A DNA stretch of 64,000 nucleotides. Source: JAIBJN01 sp963784175 (GTDB lineage Bacteria > Actinomycetota > Thermoleophilia > Gaiellales > Gaiellaceae). Location: positions 186,001 through 250,000 of the forward strand of contig CAWAQJ010000014.1 of assembly GCA_963784175.1 (NCBI GenBank). Direction: 5' to 3'. Positions within the stretch are counted from its first letter, which is position 1, and every line of letters starts with the position of its first letter. A program made the position numbers and the translations under genes. The notes beneath the pieces were generated by a model that worked only from the letters and a program-made list of their open reading frames with translations, did not search any database and had not been told where the DNA came from. Shown piece after piece: positions 34,535-43,239 of the stretch.

Positions 34535-34816
34535 ATGCCTACGCGGTGCGGGATCCTCCGCAGTCACAAACTGACCAAGCACATCATGGCGAACGCCGCG
34601 GTTGATCGCTTCGTTCACTCCGAAGGGTGGAATCAAGCGCGCGACAACCTCAGGTTCATCAAGCTACTGCCCCGAGATGTGTGGACACCCGAGTTGGTCG
34701 CAGCCATTCGAAGCGCAGCTTCCGACAACGACGAGGTTCGCGCCGCTGACCTTGGGTTTGGCCAGACAACCGTTGGCGCTGCAGCTATCAAGTTCGTCGA
34801 CTCGCTCGCGGTTTAG
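34535..34816 (+). CDS. Small hypothetical protein (93 aa)
   Basis: The frame ATG 34535 to TAG 34816 encodes MPTRCGILRSHKLTKHIM, then AVDRFVHSEGWNQARDNL, LLPRDVWTPELVAAI, NDEVRAADLGFGQTTVGAAA. An internal ATG (34586) is an alternative start. GGAGG lies about 14 bases upstream of the first. No family is recognised. Composition is like the neighbouring island genes. Coding status rests on frame length and a plausible protein composition only. Confidence 0.45.
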   Translation: MPTRCGILRSHKLTKHIMANAAVDRFVHSEGWNQARDNLRFIKLLPRDVWTPELVAAIRSAASDNDEVRAADLGFGQTTVGAAAIKFVDSLAV

Positions 34817-34843
34817 CGGCCTAGCTCGACTACGTTGCTGGCC
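34815..34843 (+). repeat. Direct repeat flanking livH, copy at its 3' side
   Basis: This 29-base unit (core CTAGCTCGACTACGTTGCTGG, given in part as CTAGCTC and ACGTTGCTGGCC) matches 36043-36071 at 26 of 29 positions. The copies lie on either side of livH in the same orientation, 1.2 kb apart. The stop codon of the 93-residue gene overlaps its first bases. Confidence 0.7.
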
Positions 34844-34912
34844 CCGTCCTCAGGTAGGCAAGACGGGCGCGTCGGAAACTGCGCACGTATGAATGCACAA
34901 CTCCCGGCAACC

Positions 34913-35947
34913 TCACGACTGGTCATTCCCGAGTAATCCTTGTGGACGAAAGGCGAGCACGATAATCATAATTGAGAGCACGACCGACAACGTCCAGTCG
35001 CTCCCAGGTGAGTACCACGTAAACCCATTCACAAAGCTTTCGGTGACTCCGATGATCATCGCGCCAAGCACCGCGCCAACCAGACTCCCGATGCCGCCGA
35101 GGACTACGGCGGTAAACCCGATCAAGGTAAGGCGAAGAGCATGATCCCAAGTCACCGACGTGAAGTAAAGAGCGTAGAGTTCCCCGCCAGCGCCCGCAAG
35201 TGCGCCGGCCACGAAGAACCCGAGCGTGACGGTACGGGCGACGTTGATGCCTACGAGCTGGGCGCCGATGTAATTCTGACTAACAGCCCGAACTGATTTG
35301 CCGGCCTTGGTTCGTTGTAGCCCAAAATACAGCCCCCCGAGAACAAGGCTCATAGTAATTAGAATTGCTAACTTATCCCAAGTGTATGCAACCCCCATCA
35401 CGCTGAACACGGCTCCCCGTGGAAGCAGATCTGGAAGCGAGACGGGTGCGCTCCCTGTCCAAGCGAGGTTGATGTTGTCGAGGATAAAAAGGACCCCTAC
35501 TGCGGTCACAAGCCTCGATAGGCGTGGCGCGTTGCTCAGAGGTCGGTACGCGACGATCTCGATCACGGCGCTAAGCAATCCGCAGAAACTCATAGCTAGG
35601 AGAAGCGTGATCAGAACGGCGAGCGCGGTCCCTGCGAAACTACTGCCCTCGCTCACGCCAACGGCGTCGAGAAAATAGGCGGACAAAGCGGCACCGAATA
35701 CGACGATGAAGCCGTGAGGAAGGTTGATCAGGCCGATCAACTGATACGACAGCGCAAAACCGAGCGCGACCAGGGCGTATATCGCGCCATTAGTCACACC
35801 GCCGAACAAGAGAAACACGAACGACGAAGGGCTGGCCGCCAAATTGCCGACGATCCAGACCACGACCGCACCACCGACTAACGCCGCCCCGACCGAGCGC
35901 GGTTTAGCGATCTTCGACAATCGCTGCTCCGCAAGCCATCGCCTCAC
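34913..35947 (-). CDS. livH: Branched-chain amino acid ABC transporter permease (LivH-type), orphan
   Basis: 344 residues with about eight to nine membrane helices. Signatures are GGVTNGAIYALVALGFALSY, LIGLINLPHGFIVVFGAALS, VIEIVAYRPLSNAPRLSRLV, AVSQNYIGAQLVGINVARTV and the EAA-like end GGIGSLVGAVLGAMIIG. LivH pairs with LivM and two ATPases plus a binding protein, none of which is in the window, so it is an orphan or a relic of a moved operon. Codon use is clearly less GC-rich than the flanks and an N-terminal extension of about 40 residues precedes the usual start region. It is bracketed by direct repeats. Confidence 0.85.
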   Translation of the reverse strand: MRRWLAEQRLSKIAKPRSVGAALVGGAVVVWIVGNLAASPSSFVFLLFGGVTNGAIYALVALGFALSYQLIGLINLPHGFIVVFGAALSAYFLDAVGVSEGSSFAGTALAVLITLLLAMSFCGLLSAVIEIVAYRPLSNAPRLSRLVTAVGVLFILDNINLAWTGSAPVSLPDLLPRGAVFSVMGVAYTWDKLAILITMSLVLGGLYFGLQRTKAGKSVRAVSQNYIGAQLVGINVARTVTLGFFVAGALAGAGGELYALYFTSVTWDHALRLTLIGFTAVVLGGIGSLVGAVLGAMIIGVTESFVNGFTWYSPGSDWTLSVVLSIMIIVLAFRPQGLLGNDQS

Positions 35948-36042
35948 TGCTCGCGGTCTCCGACGAGCGGTGTGAGGCTCGGGACGCCCACGTTCGGTTG
36001 CAAGTCGACGCTTCTCAGGTCGTTCGGTAGCTGATCAAACCT

Positions 36043-36071
36043 AGCGCCCTAGCTCAACCACGTTGCTGGCC
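36043..36071 (+). repeat. Direct repeat flanking livH, copy at its 5' side
   Basis: Partner of 34815-34843 (26 of 29 identical). It lies in the 308-base gap between livH and the secreted protein gene at 36256. Apart from this and the 20-bp repeat at 36128, the gap shows no gene; the promoters for the two divergent genes must be here but I cannot pick them confidently. Confidence 0.7.
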
Positions 36072-36127
36072 GGCTGCGTTGCGGGCGTCGAGTCGTAGAG
36101 AACCGGGCAATGGCGACCTCCACGAAG

Positions 36128-36147
36128 CGAATTCAGGAAATCCTTAC
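36128..36147 (+). repeat. Right copy of 20-bp imperfect direct repeat (island edge)
   Basis: CGAATTCAGGAAATCCTTAC, partner of the copy at 33998. Beyond it the sequence returns to the strongly GC-rich composition of the window. Confidence 0.6.
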
Positions 36148-36255
36148 AGCCCCAGATTTTCCCTGCTCACAAGCGGTCGCGAGCGTGAGCGGAGCCAGGA
36201 TTCGGCAGGATCCTTCAACCGCCGCGTTCTGAGGCCACTGCTAGTGTCGCGCGCC

Positions 36256-37359
36256 GTGGCGTCCTCCCCCCCGCGGCTTCGACTCCTTGCCGTCCTTGTC
36301 GGCGCTGCCTGCGCCCTCGTGTTCGCCGGCCAGGCTTCCGCCCAGCCGGCCAAGCCGATCGTGCGCGTGAACGCGACGACGGCGACCTCGATCACGATCG
36401 GCTGGAACGCCGTGCGCGGCGCCGCCCGCTACCGGGTCGCGCGCAACGGCAGCGTCGTCGCGACGACGACCGCGCGCAGCGCGACGGTGGACGGGATCCT
36501 GTGCGGGCGCCGCTACACGATCGCCGTGCGCGCCGTGGGGCCCTCCGGCGGGCTTTCGGCGCCGGCGCTGCGGGTGATCCGCAAGGGCACCGGCTGCGAG
36601 CCCCGCTCACGCATCGTCCGCACGAACGCCGGGTTCTCGTGCACGCGCGCCCTCGGCACGATCGCGCGCAACAACGGGATGAACGGGAACCCGGGCAGGC
36701 TGCCGCTCCTCGTGAAGATCAACTTCACGACGTACCGCGCCATTGACCCTGGCGTGGTCGAGATCCGGCGCGGGTGCCGCGGTGACGGCAACAGCAACAC
36801 GATCGACCTCATCCTCGAGATCGAAGGCGACGGGCGTACGCAGGGCGGCACCGTCGATGCGATCAAGGTCCGGGAGAACCCGCACGACATCCAGATCACC
36901 GGCTATGCGAACTGCGGGCCGGAGGGCCTCGGCCCCGACGGGCGACCGGACACGCGCGACGACGCCCACCAGGACGGCGCCCAGATCCAGGGCGGCAACC
37001 GCATCGAGTTCATCGACTTCACCTGGGGCGACTGGGCGGCGCGCCGGGCGACCTGCCAGGGCGCGGCCGGGACTTTCGTGCCGGGCAGCGTCAACAATTG
37101 GCCAGTGCGCAACATGGCCTGCATCCGCTGCAAGAGCGTCTCCTGCAACCACGGCATGCTCATCTCGCGTTCCGTGGGAACGGTGGTCGTGGACTCGTTC
37201 TGGCGGTCGGGGAATCCCGCGGAGCGGCAAGGCATCCTGGCCAACGGCCAGACCGGCCTGTGCAACCACAGCGGCGGGCCCTGCGTGATCACGCCCGGCG
37301 AGTCCAGAGGTCGCCAGATCATCGGCAACCGCTGCGACAAGTACCCGTACTCGGGCTAG
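36256..37359 (+). CDS. Secreted protein: FN3-like domain plus putative beta-helix domain
   Basis: 367 residues from GTG 36256. A signal peptide (RLLAVLVGAACALVFAGQASA) is followed by a fibronectin-III-like domain (PIVRVNATTATSITIGWNAV, YRVARNGSVVATTTA, YTIAVRAVGPSGGLSAP), then a Cys-rich domain with LILEIEGDGRTQGGTVDAI, HDIQITGYANCGPEG, AHQDGAQIQGGNRIEFIDFT and CIRCKSVSCNHGMLIS. The last domain, with short strand-turn repeats and DGxQ turns, suggests a right-handed parallel beta-helix; catalytic function is unknown. It is paralogous to 38256-39215. The longer upstream frame lacks coding character, so the start just before the signal peptide is used. Confidence 0.8.
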   Translation: MASSPPRLRLLAVLVGAACALVFAGQASAQPAKPIVRVNATTATSITIGWNAVRGAARYRVARNGSVVATTTARSATVDGILCGRRYTIAVRAVGPSGGLSAPALRVIRKGTGCEPRSRIVRTNAGFSCTRALGTIARNNGMNGNPGRLPLLVKINFTTYRAIDPGVVEIRRGCRGDGNSNTIDLILEIEGDGRTQGGTVDAIKVRENPHDIQITGYANCGPEGLGPDGRPDTRDDAHQDGAQIQGGNRIEFIDFTWGDWAARRATCQGAAGTFVPGSVNNWPVRNMACIRCKSVSCNHGMLISRSVGTVVVDSFWRSGNPAERQGILANGQTGLCNHSGGPCVITPGESRGRQIIGNRCDKYPYSG

Positions 37360-37390
37360 CGCTTCCCGGCGCGAAGCCCGCGTGACTTGA

Positions 37391-37489
37391 GCCGAACGGC
37401 GCTGGAAGGCTCGCGCGGACTCCGGGACGGGAGGCATCCTCCGCAACTTCTGCGATCACTGGCCGTACGAGGATCCGCCTCCGGGGTAA
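37391..37489 (+). pseudogene. C-terminal scrap of a third beta-helix paralogue
   Basis: Between two stops this frame ends GTGGILRNFCDHWPYEDPPPG. The Cys-Asp-x-x-Pro-Tyr signature matches the ends of both neighbouring paralogues (NRCDKYPYSG and DPSVCDEYPYEE). No start or upstream homology remains, so it is best read as the leftover 3' end of a deleted tandem copy. It is short, so chance similarity cannot be excluded. Confidence 0.45.
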
Positions 37490-37560
37490 CCCTCCCCCGT
37501 TCGTCCAGTCTTGACGGCGCGGGCGCGACTGCGCCGAGATTCCGTGCTAAGAAGAGGCGG

Positions 37561-38193
37561 ATGGGCGGATTGATCTACGCACGGACCCGGCGCTGGGCGA
37601 TGACGAGCGACAGGGTGCGCGGCTGGCGCGAGCGGCGCTACGAGCGCTTCCTCGAGCTCTGCCGCGTGGACCCCGGCGAGCGCATCCTCGACGTCGGCGC
37701 CGGCGCCGGCGGGGCGCTCGAGCGCTTCAACAAGACGAACGAGATCGTCGCCATCGACCTCGAGCCGCTCGAGAGCGAGTGGCTCGACCAGGACAACGTG
37801 GAAGTGCAGGTCGCGGACGCGACGAAGCTCCCGTTCGCCGACGGCGAGTTTCCGCTCGCCTTCTCCAGCTCGGTCATCGAGCACATCCCGAAGGACCTCC
37901 AGCAGGCGTTCGCGGACGAGATCCGGCGGGTCGCCAAGCGCTACTACGTGCAGACGCCGAATCGGTACTTCCCCATCGAGCCGCACTACCAGTTCCCCTT
38001 CTTCCAGTTCTTCCCCGAGCGGCTGCAGCGCGGGCTGAACAAGCGCTTCACGCTCGGGTGGCGCAAGAAGGGCGACTGGGAGGAGGCGAACCTCCTCTCC
38101 GCCGGCGACCTGCGCAGGCTCTTCCCCGACGGTGAGATTCACCGCGAGAAGCTCTTCGGGCTGACGAAGAGCCTCATGGTCGTTCGGCGCTAG
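37561..38193 (+). CDS. Class I SAM-dependent methyltransferase
   Basis: 210 residues from ATG 37561 (preceded by AAGAGGCGG). SAM-binding motifs: I, RILDVGAGAGGALERF; II, EIVAIDLEPLESEWL; post-II, VQVADATKLPFADGEF; and SSSVIEHIPKDLQ. The later part (RYYVQTPNRYFPIEPHYQFP) resembles methyltransferases of polysaccharide loci. The substrate is unknown. It sits between two paralogous secreted proteins; an open extension 5' of the ATG overlaps the pseudogene scrap and is not used. Confidence 0.87.
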   Translation: MGGLIYARTRRWAMTSDRVRGWRERRYERFLELCRVDPGERILDVGAGAGGALERFNKTNEIVAIDLEPLESEWLDQDNVEVQVADATKLPFADGEFPLAFSSSVIEHIPKDLQQAFADEIRRVAKRYYVQTPNRYFPIEPHYQFPFFQFFPERLQRGLNKRFTLGWRKKGDWEEANLLSAGDLRRLFPDGEIHREKLFGLTKSLMVVRR

Positions 38194-38255
38194 CCGGGCT
38201 TTCGGTAGCGTTTCTGCCGAGCGGCCCGCGACGCCCCGCGGCGCGTCACCCTTTC

Positions 38256-39215
38256 ATGAAGAAGGCACTCGCAGCCCTCGTCATCCTCGTCGCCCTTGTC
38301 GCCGGCTTCGCTGCCGGGACGTTCGTCGACCTGAGAGACGACGGGCCGGGCAAGTCCGACGCCGCACTCGAGCGGGAGCAGACGGACTCGACCAATGCCG
38401 AGGGTCGCGGCTCCGGCGAGCTGAGCGGCCCGACGGGTCCCTGCGACCACGCCGACACGAGCGGCTGCGCGCCCGGCTCGGAGCTCGTCATCACCGACGA
38501 CCAGTGGCGGTGCACCGAGCCGCTCGAGCGGGTCGCGCGCCAGGTCGGCGGGACGCTCCCGCTCAAGGTGACCGCGAAGTTCACGACCTTCGTCGAGACC
38601 GCCGGGCCGGTCGTCGACCTCCGGGAGGGCTGCGTGGGCGACGGCACCGAAGCGATCGACCTCATCCTCGACATCCAGGGAGACGGACGCACGAAGGGCG
38701 GGATCAACGACGCACTGAGCGTGAAGCTCGACGCGCACGACATCGACATCACCGGGAACATCGACTGCGGCCCGCGCGCCGAGGGCTCGCATCAGGACGG
38801 CATCCAGGCGCAGGGCGCGCGCAACATCTCCTTCGTCGACCTCGAGATCGGCGACTGGGACGAGGAGCGCGCCACCTGTACGGGCGCCGAGGCCGGGATC
38901 GGCATCTCCCTGGGCGGCGTCGCCAACGTCATCCCGACCGGTCACAAGTGCATCCGCTGCCGCGTCATCGCCTGCCGGCGCGGGATCAACATCGGCGCCT
39001 CCGTCGGCACCGAGATCATCGACAGCAGGTTCCGCTCCGGGAATCCGGCCGAGCGCGAGGAGCGGCTGGCGACCGGCTTGGTCGGGCTCTGCAGCTTCGC
39101 CGTCTCGACCTGCGAGTTCCAACCGACGGCGAGGGAGTACTCCTTCGACGACTCGAACGACCCGAGCGTCTGCGACGAGTACCCGTACGAGGAGGCCGCG
39201 ACCTCCGAGCCCTAG
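38256..39215 (+). CDS. Secreted or anchored putative beta-helix protein (paralogue)
   Basis: 319 residues. N-terminal membrane or signal segment (ALAALVILVALVAGFAAGTF), a low-complexity linker, then the Cys-rich domain shared with 36256-37359: LPLKVTAKFTTF, LILDIQGDGRTKGGINDALS, HDIDITGNIDCGPRAEGSHQ, CIRCRVIACRRGINIGASVG, FRSGNPAEREER, ending VCDEYPYEE. It lacks the FN3 domain of its paralogue. It is probably an exported carbohydrate-binding or processing protein; no active site is assignable. Its TAG stop is part of the terminal CCTAGGAGGG of the repeat element that follows. Confidence 0.8.
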   Translation: MKKALAALVILVALVAGFAAGTFVDLRDDGPGKSDAALEREQTDSTNAEGRGSGELSGPTGPCDHADTSGCAPGSELVITDDQWRCTEPLERVARQVGGTLPLKVTAKFTTFVETAGPVVDLREGCVGDGTEAIDLILDIQGDGRTKGGINDALSVKLDAHDIDITGNIDCGPRAEGSHQDGIQAQGARNISFVDLEIGDWDEERATCTGAEAGIGISLGGVANVIPTGHKCIRCRVIACRRGINIGASVGTEIIDSRFRSGNPAEREERLATGLVGLCSFAVSTCEFQPTAREYSFDDSNDPSVCDEYPYEEAATSEP

Positions 39216-39382
39216 GAGGGCTTGGCGAGATAGTGGCGGTGCCGCCGGGCCGCGCTGCTCGCCCCGAGGACTGCGTCCTCAGTCGCGCCCGTATCTCATT
39301 CGATACGAACGCTCCCTGCGTCCTTGCCTCGGAACGACCATCACGTCCCGACAGCGAGCACCATCCCGCCAAACCCTCCTAG
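39212..39382 (-). repeat. Structured dispersed repeat, copy B (171 bp)
   Basis: Read on the minus strand it is roughly 90% identical to copy A (63762-63933). The ends are imperfect inverted repeats (CTAGGAGGGTTTGGCGGG and CTAGGAGGGCTTGGCGAG). Internal hairpins are CGTATC/GATACG and GAGGAC-GCA-GTCCTC, plus the conserved box CGAGGCAAGGACGCAGGG. The element fills the whole gap between two convergent genes, both of whose TAG stops lie in its ends, so it probably acts as a bidirectional terminator or 3' UTR structure, or is a MITE-like mobile repeat. Confidence 0.8.
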
Positions 39383-40926
39383 ACAGGCTCGCGCAGGCTC
39401 TTCCGCCGGACCTTGCCGGTGGCGGTCGTGGGGAGCGCGTCCATGAAGACGACCTCCCCCGGGACCATGAAGTTCTCGAGGCGCGTGCGGCAGGCGGCGA
39501 TGATCTCCTGCGCGGTCAGCGCGGCACCCTCGTCGAGCACGACGAAGGCCTTGATCGCCTCGCCGAGCACCTCGTCCGGCACGCCGACGACGGCGGCCTC
39601 CTTGACGCCGTCGATGTCGAAGATCGCGTTCTCGACCTCGATCGGGCTGACCTTTTCGCCGCGGGTCTTGATGATGTCGTCGCTCCGCCCCACGAAGTAG
39701 AGGAACCCGTCCTCGTCCATGGTGAAGTGATCCTGGGCGCAGAGCATGCGCTCGCCCGGGAGCGGGCCCTCGACGAGCATCTCCGCAGTCTGCTCAGGCT
39801 TGCGCCAGTAGCCGACCATCACGTGCGGCCCGCGCACGTAGAGCACGCCGGTCTCACCCGGCTCCACGGGGGTCCCGTCCTCGCGGAGCACGATCGTCTC
39901 GGTACCGGGGATCGCCTTCCCGACCGAGGTCGGCTTCTCCGCCAGCAGCTCCGGCTCGAGGTAGCTGACGCGCTTGCACTCGGTCAGCCCGTACATGGCG
40001 AAGACGAGCGCGTTCGGGAAGATGCGTGCCAGCTCGCCGTGGAAGGTGGCCGGCAAGGCCGCAGCCGTGTTGGTCACGCGGCGGACGTTGGGGAGCTCGA
40101 AGTCCATCGTCCTGCGCATCGAGAGCAGGGTGGCGTACACCGTCGGCACGCCGGGGAAGACCGTCGCCTCCTCTTCCTGGACGCGCTTGACGATCTGCGC
40201 CGGGAACGCGAAGGAGCGCTCGAGGATCAGCGTCCCGCCCTTGAGGACGTTCATGAGCAGCTGGTAGAGGCCATAGTCGAAGGCGAGCGGAAGGAGGCCG
40301 AGGATGCGCTCGTCCGGGCCGAGCCGCAGGTACTGCGCGATGCTCCCCGCGGCGAAGACCATGCTCTGGTGGGTCATCATCACGCCCTTCGGGAAGCCCG
40401 TGCTCCCGGACGTGTAGATGAGCGCCGCGAGGTCGACCGGGATCGTGCCCACGGCACGGGGCTCCGGCTCCGCGGAGGCGACGACATCCTCGAAGCCGAC
40501 TGCGCCCTCGACGCCCTCGGGCGGCGAGGCGGCGATCACGGCCTTGACGCTCGGGGCGGCCGCAGCCGCCGCGAGCGCGGTTCGCGTCAGGCTTCCCTCG
40601 GTGAGGACGACGGCGGCCTCGCAGTCGTCGAGGACGTAGAGGAGCTTGTCCTCCTTCGTCTGCGGGTTGACGACGACGAAGACGCCGCCGGCAAGCATCG
40701 CCGCGTAGATCGCGGTCGCGCAGCCTGCCGAGTTGTCCATGTAGATGGCGACGCGGTCGCCGCGGGCGACTCCAAGGTCCTGGAGAGCGCGTGCGAGCCG
40801 GAGCGAGCGGTCGAGGAGCTCCGAATAGGCGAGCCGCTCGGCGCCGGCGACGAGGCCCTCGCGCTCGGGCACACGCTCGGCGGAGGCGAGCAGCGTCTCG
40901 TGGAGCAGGCGGACGGGAGGCGTCAT
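39379..40926 (-). CDS. AMP-forming acyl-CoA/acyl-ACP ligase
   Basis: 515 residues. Adenylation-enzyme cores: A3 LIYTSGSTGFPKGVMMTHQS, A5 YGLTECKRVSYL, A7 YFVGRSDDIIKTRGEKVSP and C-terminal Lys in TATGKVRRKSL. It activates a carboxylic acid as the acyl-AMP and passes it to CoA or a carrier. The architecture resembles ligases found in exosortase/exopolysaccharide loci, but no exosortase gene is present here. It lies 2 bases after AsnB on the minus strand; ACP and NadE are divergent from that pair, so the acyl chain may go to the ACP at 43240. Confidence 0.92.
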   Translation of the reverse strand: MTPPVRLLHETLLASAERVPEREGLVAGAERLAYSELLDRSLRLARALQDLGVARGDRVAIYMDNSAGCATAIYAAMLAGGVFVVVNPQTKEDKLLYVLDDCEAAVVLTEGSLTRTALAAAAAAPSVKAVIAASPPEGVEGAVGFEDVVASAEPEPRAVGTIPVDLAALIYTSGSTGFPKGVMMTHQSMVFAAGSIAQYLRLGPDERILGLLPLAFDYGLYQLLMNVLKGGTLILERSFAFPAQIVKRVQEEEATVFPGVPTVYATLLSMRRTMDFELPNVRRVTNTAAALPATFHGELARIFPNALVFAMYGLTECKRVSYLEPELLAEKPTSVGKAIPGTETIVLREDGTPVEPGETGVLYVRGPHVMVGYWRKPEQTAEMLVEGPLPGERMLCAQDHFTMDEDGFLYFVGRSDDIIKTRGEKVSPIEVENAIFDIDGVKEAAVVGVPDEVLGEAIKAFVVLDEGAALTAQEIIAACRTRLENFMVPGEVVFMDALPTTATGKVRRKSLREPV

Positions 40927-40928
40927 GG

Positions 40929-42944
40929 TCAGGCGGCGATCGTGGGCTTGTGGGAGACGCGGAGCTCGTCACCGACGACGACGCGGTCGGGGACGAGCGG
41001 ATCGGCGAGCTGCGGGCTCGCGACGAAGCGGTCGTGGAGGATCATCGTCGAGAGCACGCCGACGAGCGCCATCTCGTCCGTCTCGGAGACCGCGTCGCGC
41101 GGCGCGCCCGCCTCGCACTTGCGCACGATCCGCTCGACTGCCTCCGGGTCGAAGACCCCGGCCGCAGCGAGACGATCCGGAGCGAGCAGCTCGCGAACGT
41201 AGCCGGGCGCGTCGTCCCCGACGAACGCGCCCACGATCGGCGCGCGGTACGGGCGCTTCTTGCGGGCGGCAATCTCGGCGGGCAGGCGATGCTCGACCGA
41301 CTTCCGCAGCAGGTACTTCTCGTTCAGCCCGCGGAGCCTGAGCGCGTCCGGAAGGGCGGCCGCGAACTCGGCGACCCGGTAGTCGAGGAACGGGAAGCGG
41401 CCTTCGATCGAGTGGCCCATCAGCATCCGGTCGCCCTGCGAGTGCAGGAGGTAGCTCTCCAGGAAGGTCGAGATCTCGAGGTACTGCGCCCGGCCGAGCG
41501 GGGTCATCTCGCCGAACCAGGACGGGAGGCGCGCCTCCAGGCGTTCGGCGGGGTCGCCGCGGCCCGCGGCCTGGGCGACGACGTCTCCATCCAGCAGGCC
41601 GAGCAGCCGCGAGGTGTTCGCGAAGCGCAGGCGATGGCTGTAGAGCGGGTCGTCGGTCTCGGTCAGGCCCTTGCGGTAGAAGGCGACCAGGAAGGCCCCC
41701 GAGCGCTTCAGGTCCTTGCCGATGAACGCGTTCAGACGGGTGAGGAGCAGCGGGCGCAGGGTCGACTCGGGCTCGCGCGCCCAGAAGTGGCGCACCTTGT
41801 TCTCGCGGAAGACGTCGTAGCCCGCGAAGAGCTCGTCGGCGCCCTCGCCGGTCGTGACGACCTTCAGCCCGGCTTCGCGCACGGCGCGCGAGAGGCGCAG
41901 CAGCGGGGCGGGCGCGGTGCGCAGTGTCGGCTTCTCCGACATCTCGATCGTGCGCGGGAGGAGCTCGGCGATGTCGCGCGCGCCGACCGTGACGCGTGTC
42001 AGGCTCAGCCCCTGGTCGCCGGCGAGGCGATCCTGGTAGGCGCTCTCGTCGAAGCGCTCGTCCTCGAAGCCGATGCCGAAGGAGTAGAGCGTCTCGTCCA
42101 TCTGCTCCAGGGCGAGCGCGACGATCGCGGAGGAGTCGAGCCCGCCGCTCAGGTAGGCCGCCACGGGGACGTCGGCCCGCAGACGGAGCCGGGTCGCGTC
42201 GGCGAGCAGGGCATCGAGCTCCTCGGCGAGCGCGACGCGCTCGGCGGGCGAGACGTCGCCCGCGTCGGAGAAGCGGAGATCCCACCAGCGGCGCTCCTCG
42301 CGAATGCCCTCGGGCCCCGCGACGATGTAGTGGGCGGGGGCCAGCTCGCGGATGCCCGGGAATGACGAGCCGTCGGGCGAGACGCACCAGGTCGTGAAGG
42401 TCTCGACGAGGCCCGCCGGGTCGAGCTCGCGGCGCGCCTCCGGGTGGCGGAGGATCGCCTTGGCCTCCGAGGCGAAGACGAGGTCGTCGCCGAGCTCGGC
42501 GACGAAGAGCGGGCGGATCCCGAAGCGGTCGCGCGCCAGGAAGAGCTCGCGCTCGCGCCGGTCCCAGACGGCGAAGGCGAAGTCGCCGTTCATCCGCTCG
42601 AGGCACGCCGGCCCCCACTCCTCGTACGCGTGGGCGATCACCTCCGTGTCGCTCCTCGTGGCGAACCGGTGGCCGAGGCTCTCGAGCTCGTCGATGAGCT
42701 CGACGTAGTTGTAGAGCTCGCCGTTCTGCATCACCCAGTAGCGCCCGTCCTCGTTCGAGAGCGGCTGGTCGCCGCCGGCGAGGTCGACGATGGCGAGCCG
42801 GTTGTTCGTCATCCCGAAGGCGCCGTCCACGTAGAGCCCGGTGCCGTCGGGACCGCGGTGGCGAAGCTCGCCGGCCATGGTCAGGAGCAGCTCCTGGCGA
42901 GCCTCCGAGCCAGGGCGCGCGTAGATGCCGGCGATGCCGCACAT
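40929..42944 (-). CDS. asnB: Asparagine synthetase B-type amidotransferase
   Basis: 671 residues from ATG 42944 (MCGIAGIYARPG; the Cys after Met is the glutaminase nucleophile). The glutaminase domain has ELRHRGPDGTGLY, NNRLAIVDLAGGDQPL, MQNGELYNY; the synthetase domain has AAYLSGGLDSSAIVALAL (PP-loop) and TTGEGADELFAGYDVFREN. It should amidate an activated carboxylate with glutamine. Its position between an acyl ligase and an ACP suggests a tailoring role rather than bulk asparagine supply, though ordinary asparagine synthesis cannot be excluded. Upstream lies copy C of the structured repeat. Confidence 0.93.
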   Translation of the reverse strand: MCGIAGIYARPGSEARQELLLTMAGELRHRGPDGTGLYVDGAFGMTNNRLAIVDLAGGDQPLSNEDGRYWVMQNGELYNYVELIDELESLGHRFATRSDTEVIAHAYEEWGPACLERMNGDFAFAVWDRRERELFLARDRFGIRPLFVAELGDDLVFASEAKAILRHPEARRELDPAGLVETFTTWCVSPDGSSFPGIRELAPAHYIVAGPEGIREERRWWDLRFSDAGDVSPAERVALAEELDALLADATRLRLRADVPVAAYLSGGLDSSAIVALALEQMDETLYSFGIGFEDERFDESAYQDRLAGDQGLSLTRVTVGARDIAELLPRTIEMSEKPTLRTAPAPLLRLSRAVREAGLKVVTTGEGADELFAGYDVFRENKVRHFWAREPESTLRPLLLTRLNAFIGKDLKRSGAFLVAFYRKGLTETDDPLYSHRLRFANTSRLLGLLDGDVVAQAAGRGDPAERLEARLPSWFGEMTPLGRAQYLEISTFLESYLLHSQGDRMLMGHSIEGRFPFLDYRVAEFAAALPDALRLRGLNEKYLLRKSVEHRLPAEIAARKKRPYRAPIVGAFVGDDAPGYVRELLAPDRLAAAGVFDPEAVERIVRKCEAGAPRDAVSETDEMALVGVLSTMILHDRFVASPQLADPLVPDRVVVGDELRVSHKPTIAA

Positions 42945-42992
42945 GACCTTGACGATACGGGCCGTCCGGGCAGGCGGCAAGGCCAGACTCCG

Positions 42993-43140
42993 TTCCGGAA
43001 TGACGCCTCCCCGTCGGGGTGGGCTGGGCGAGTGCGAGGCAAGGACGCAGGGCGCGCGCGTAGCCGGAGGCTACGGGCGCAACCGAGGACGCCGCCTCGT
43101 GCCGTCCAGCACGGCCCGACGGGTCAGGGCTTCGTTTCGG
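42993..43140 (+). repeat. Structured dispersed repeat, copy C (degenerate)
   Basis: The conserved box CGAGGCAAGGACGCAGGG (about 43035-43052) and the GGACGCCG region match copies A and B. The central hairpin is CGTAGCC-GGA-GGCTACG (43059-43075) where the other copies have CGTATC...GATACG, a paired T-A to G-C change. Outer arms CGTCGGGG and CCCGACG are kept; the CTAGGAGGG ends are not recognisable. It fills most of the 295-base gap between divergent asnB and the ACP gene, so it must overlap a promoter region or leader. Confidence 0.7.
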
Positions 43141-43239
43141 GATGGAGTCGACCAAAAATCCTGGTCTTACGCGCGAAGGATTGCCTGCTACTCTCAGACC
43201 GTCGCCTCGCAGGTTCTGGGCGACTTCTCTTTGCCTGTC

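Noticed and set aside
34440..36075. Integron gene-cassette array (small ORFs between repeats)
   Set aside because: The 29-bp repeats are direct and not attC-like: no paired RYYYAAC/GTTRRRY arms, no integrase, and only two copies.
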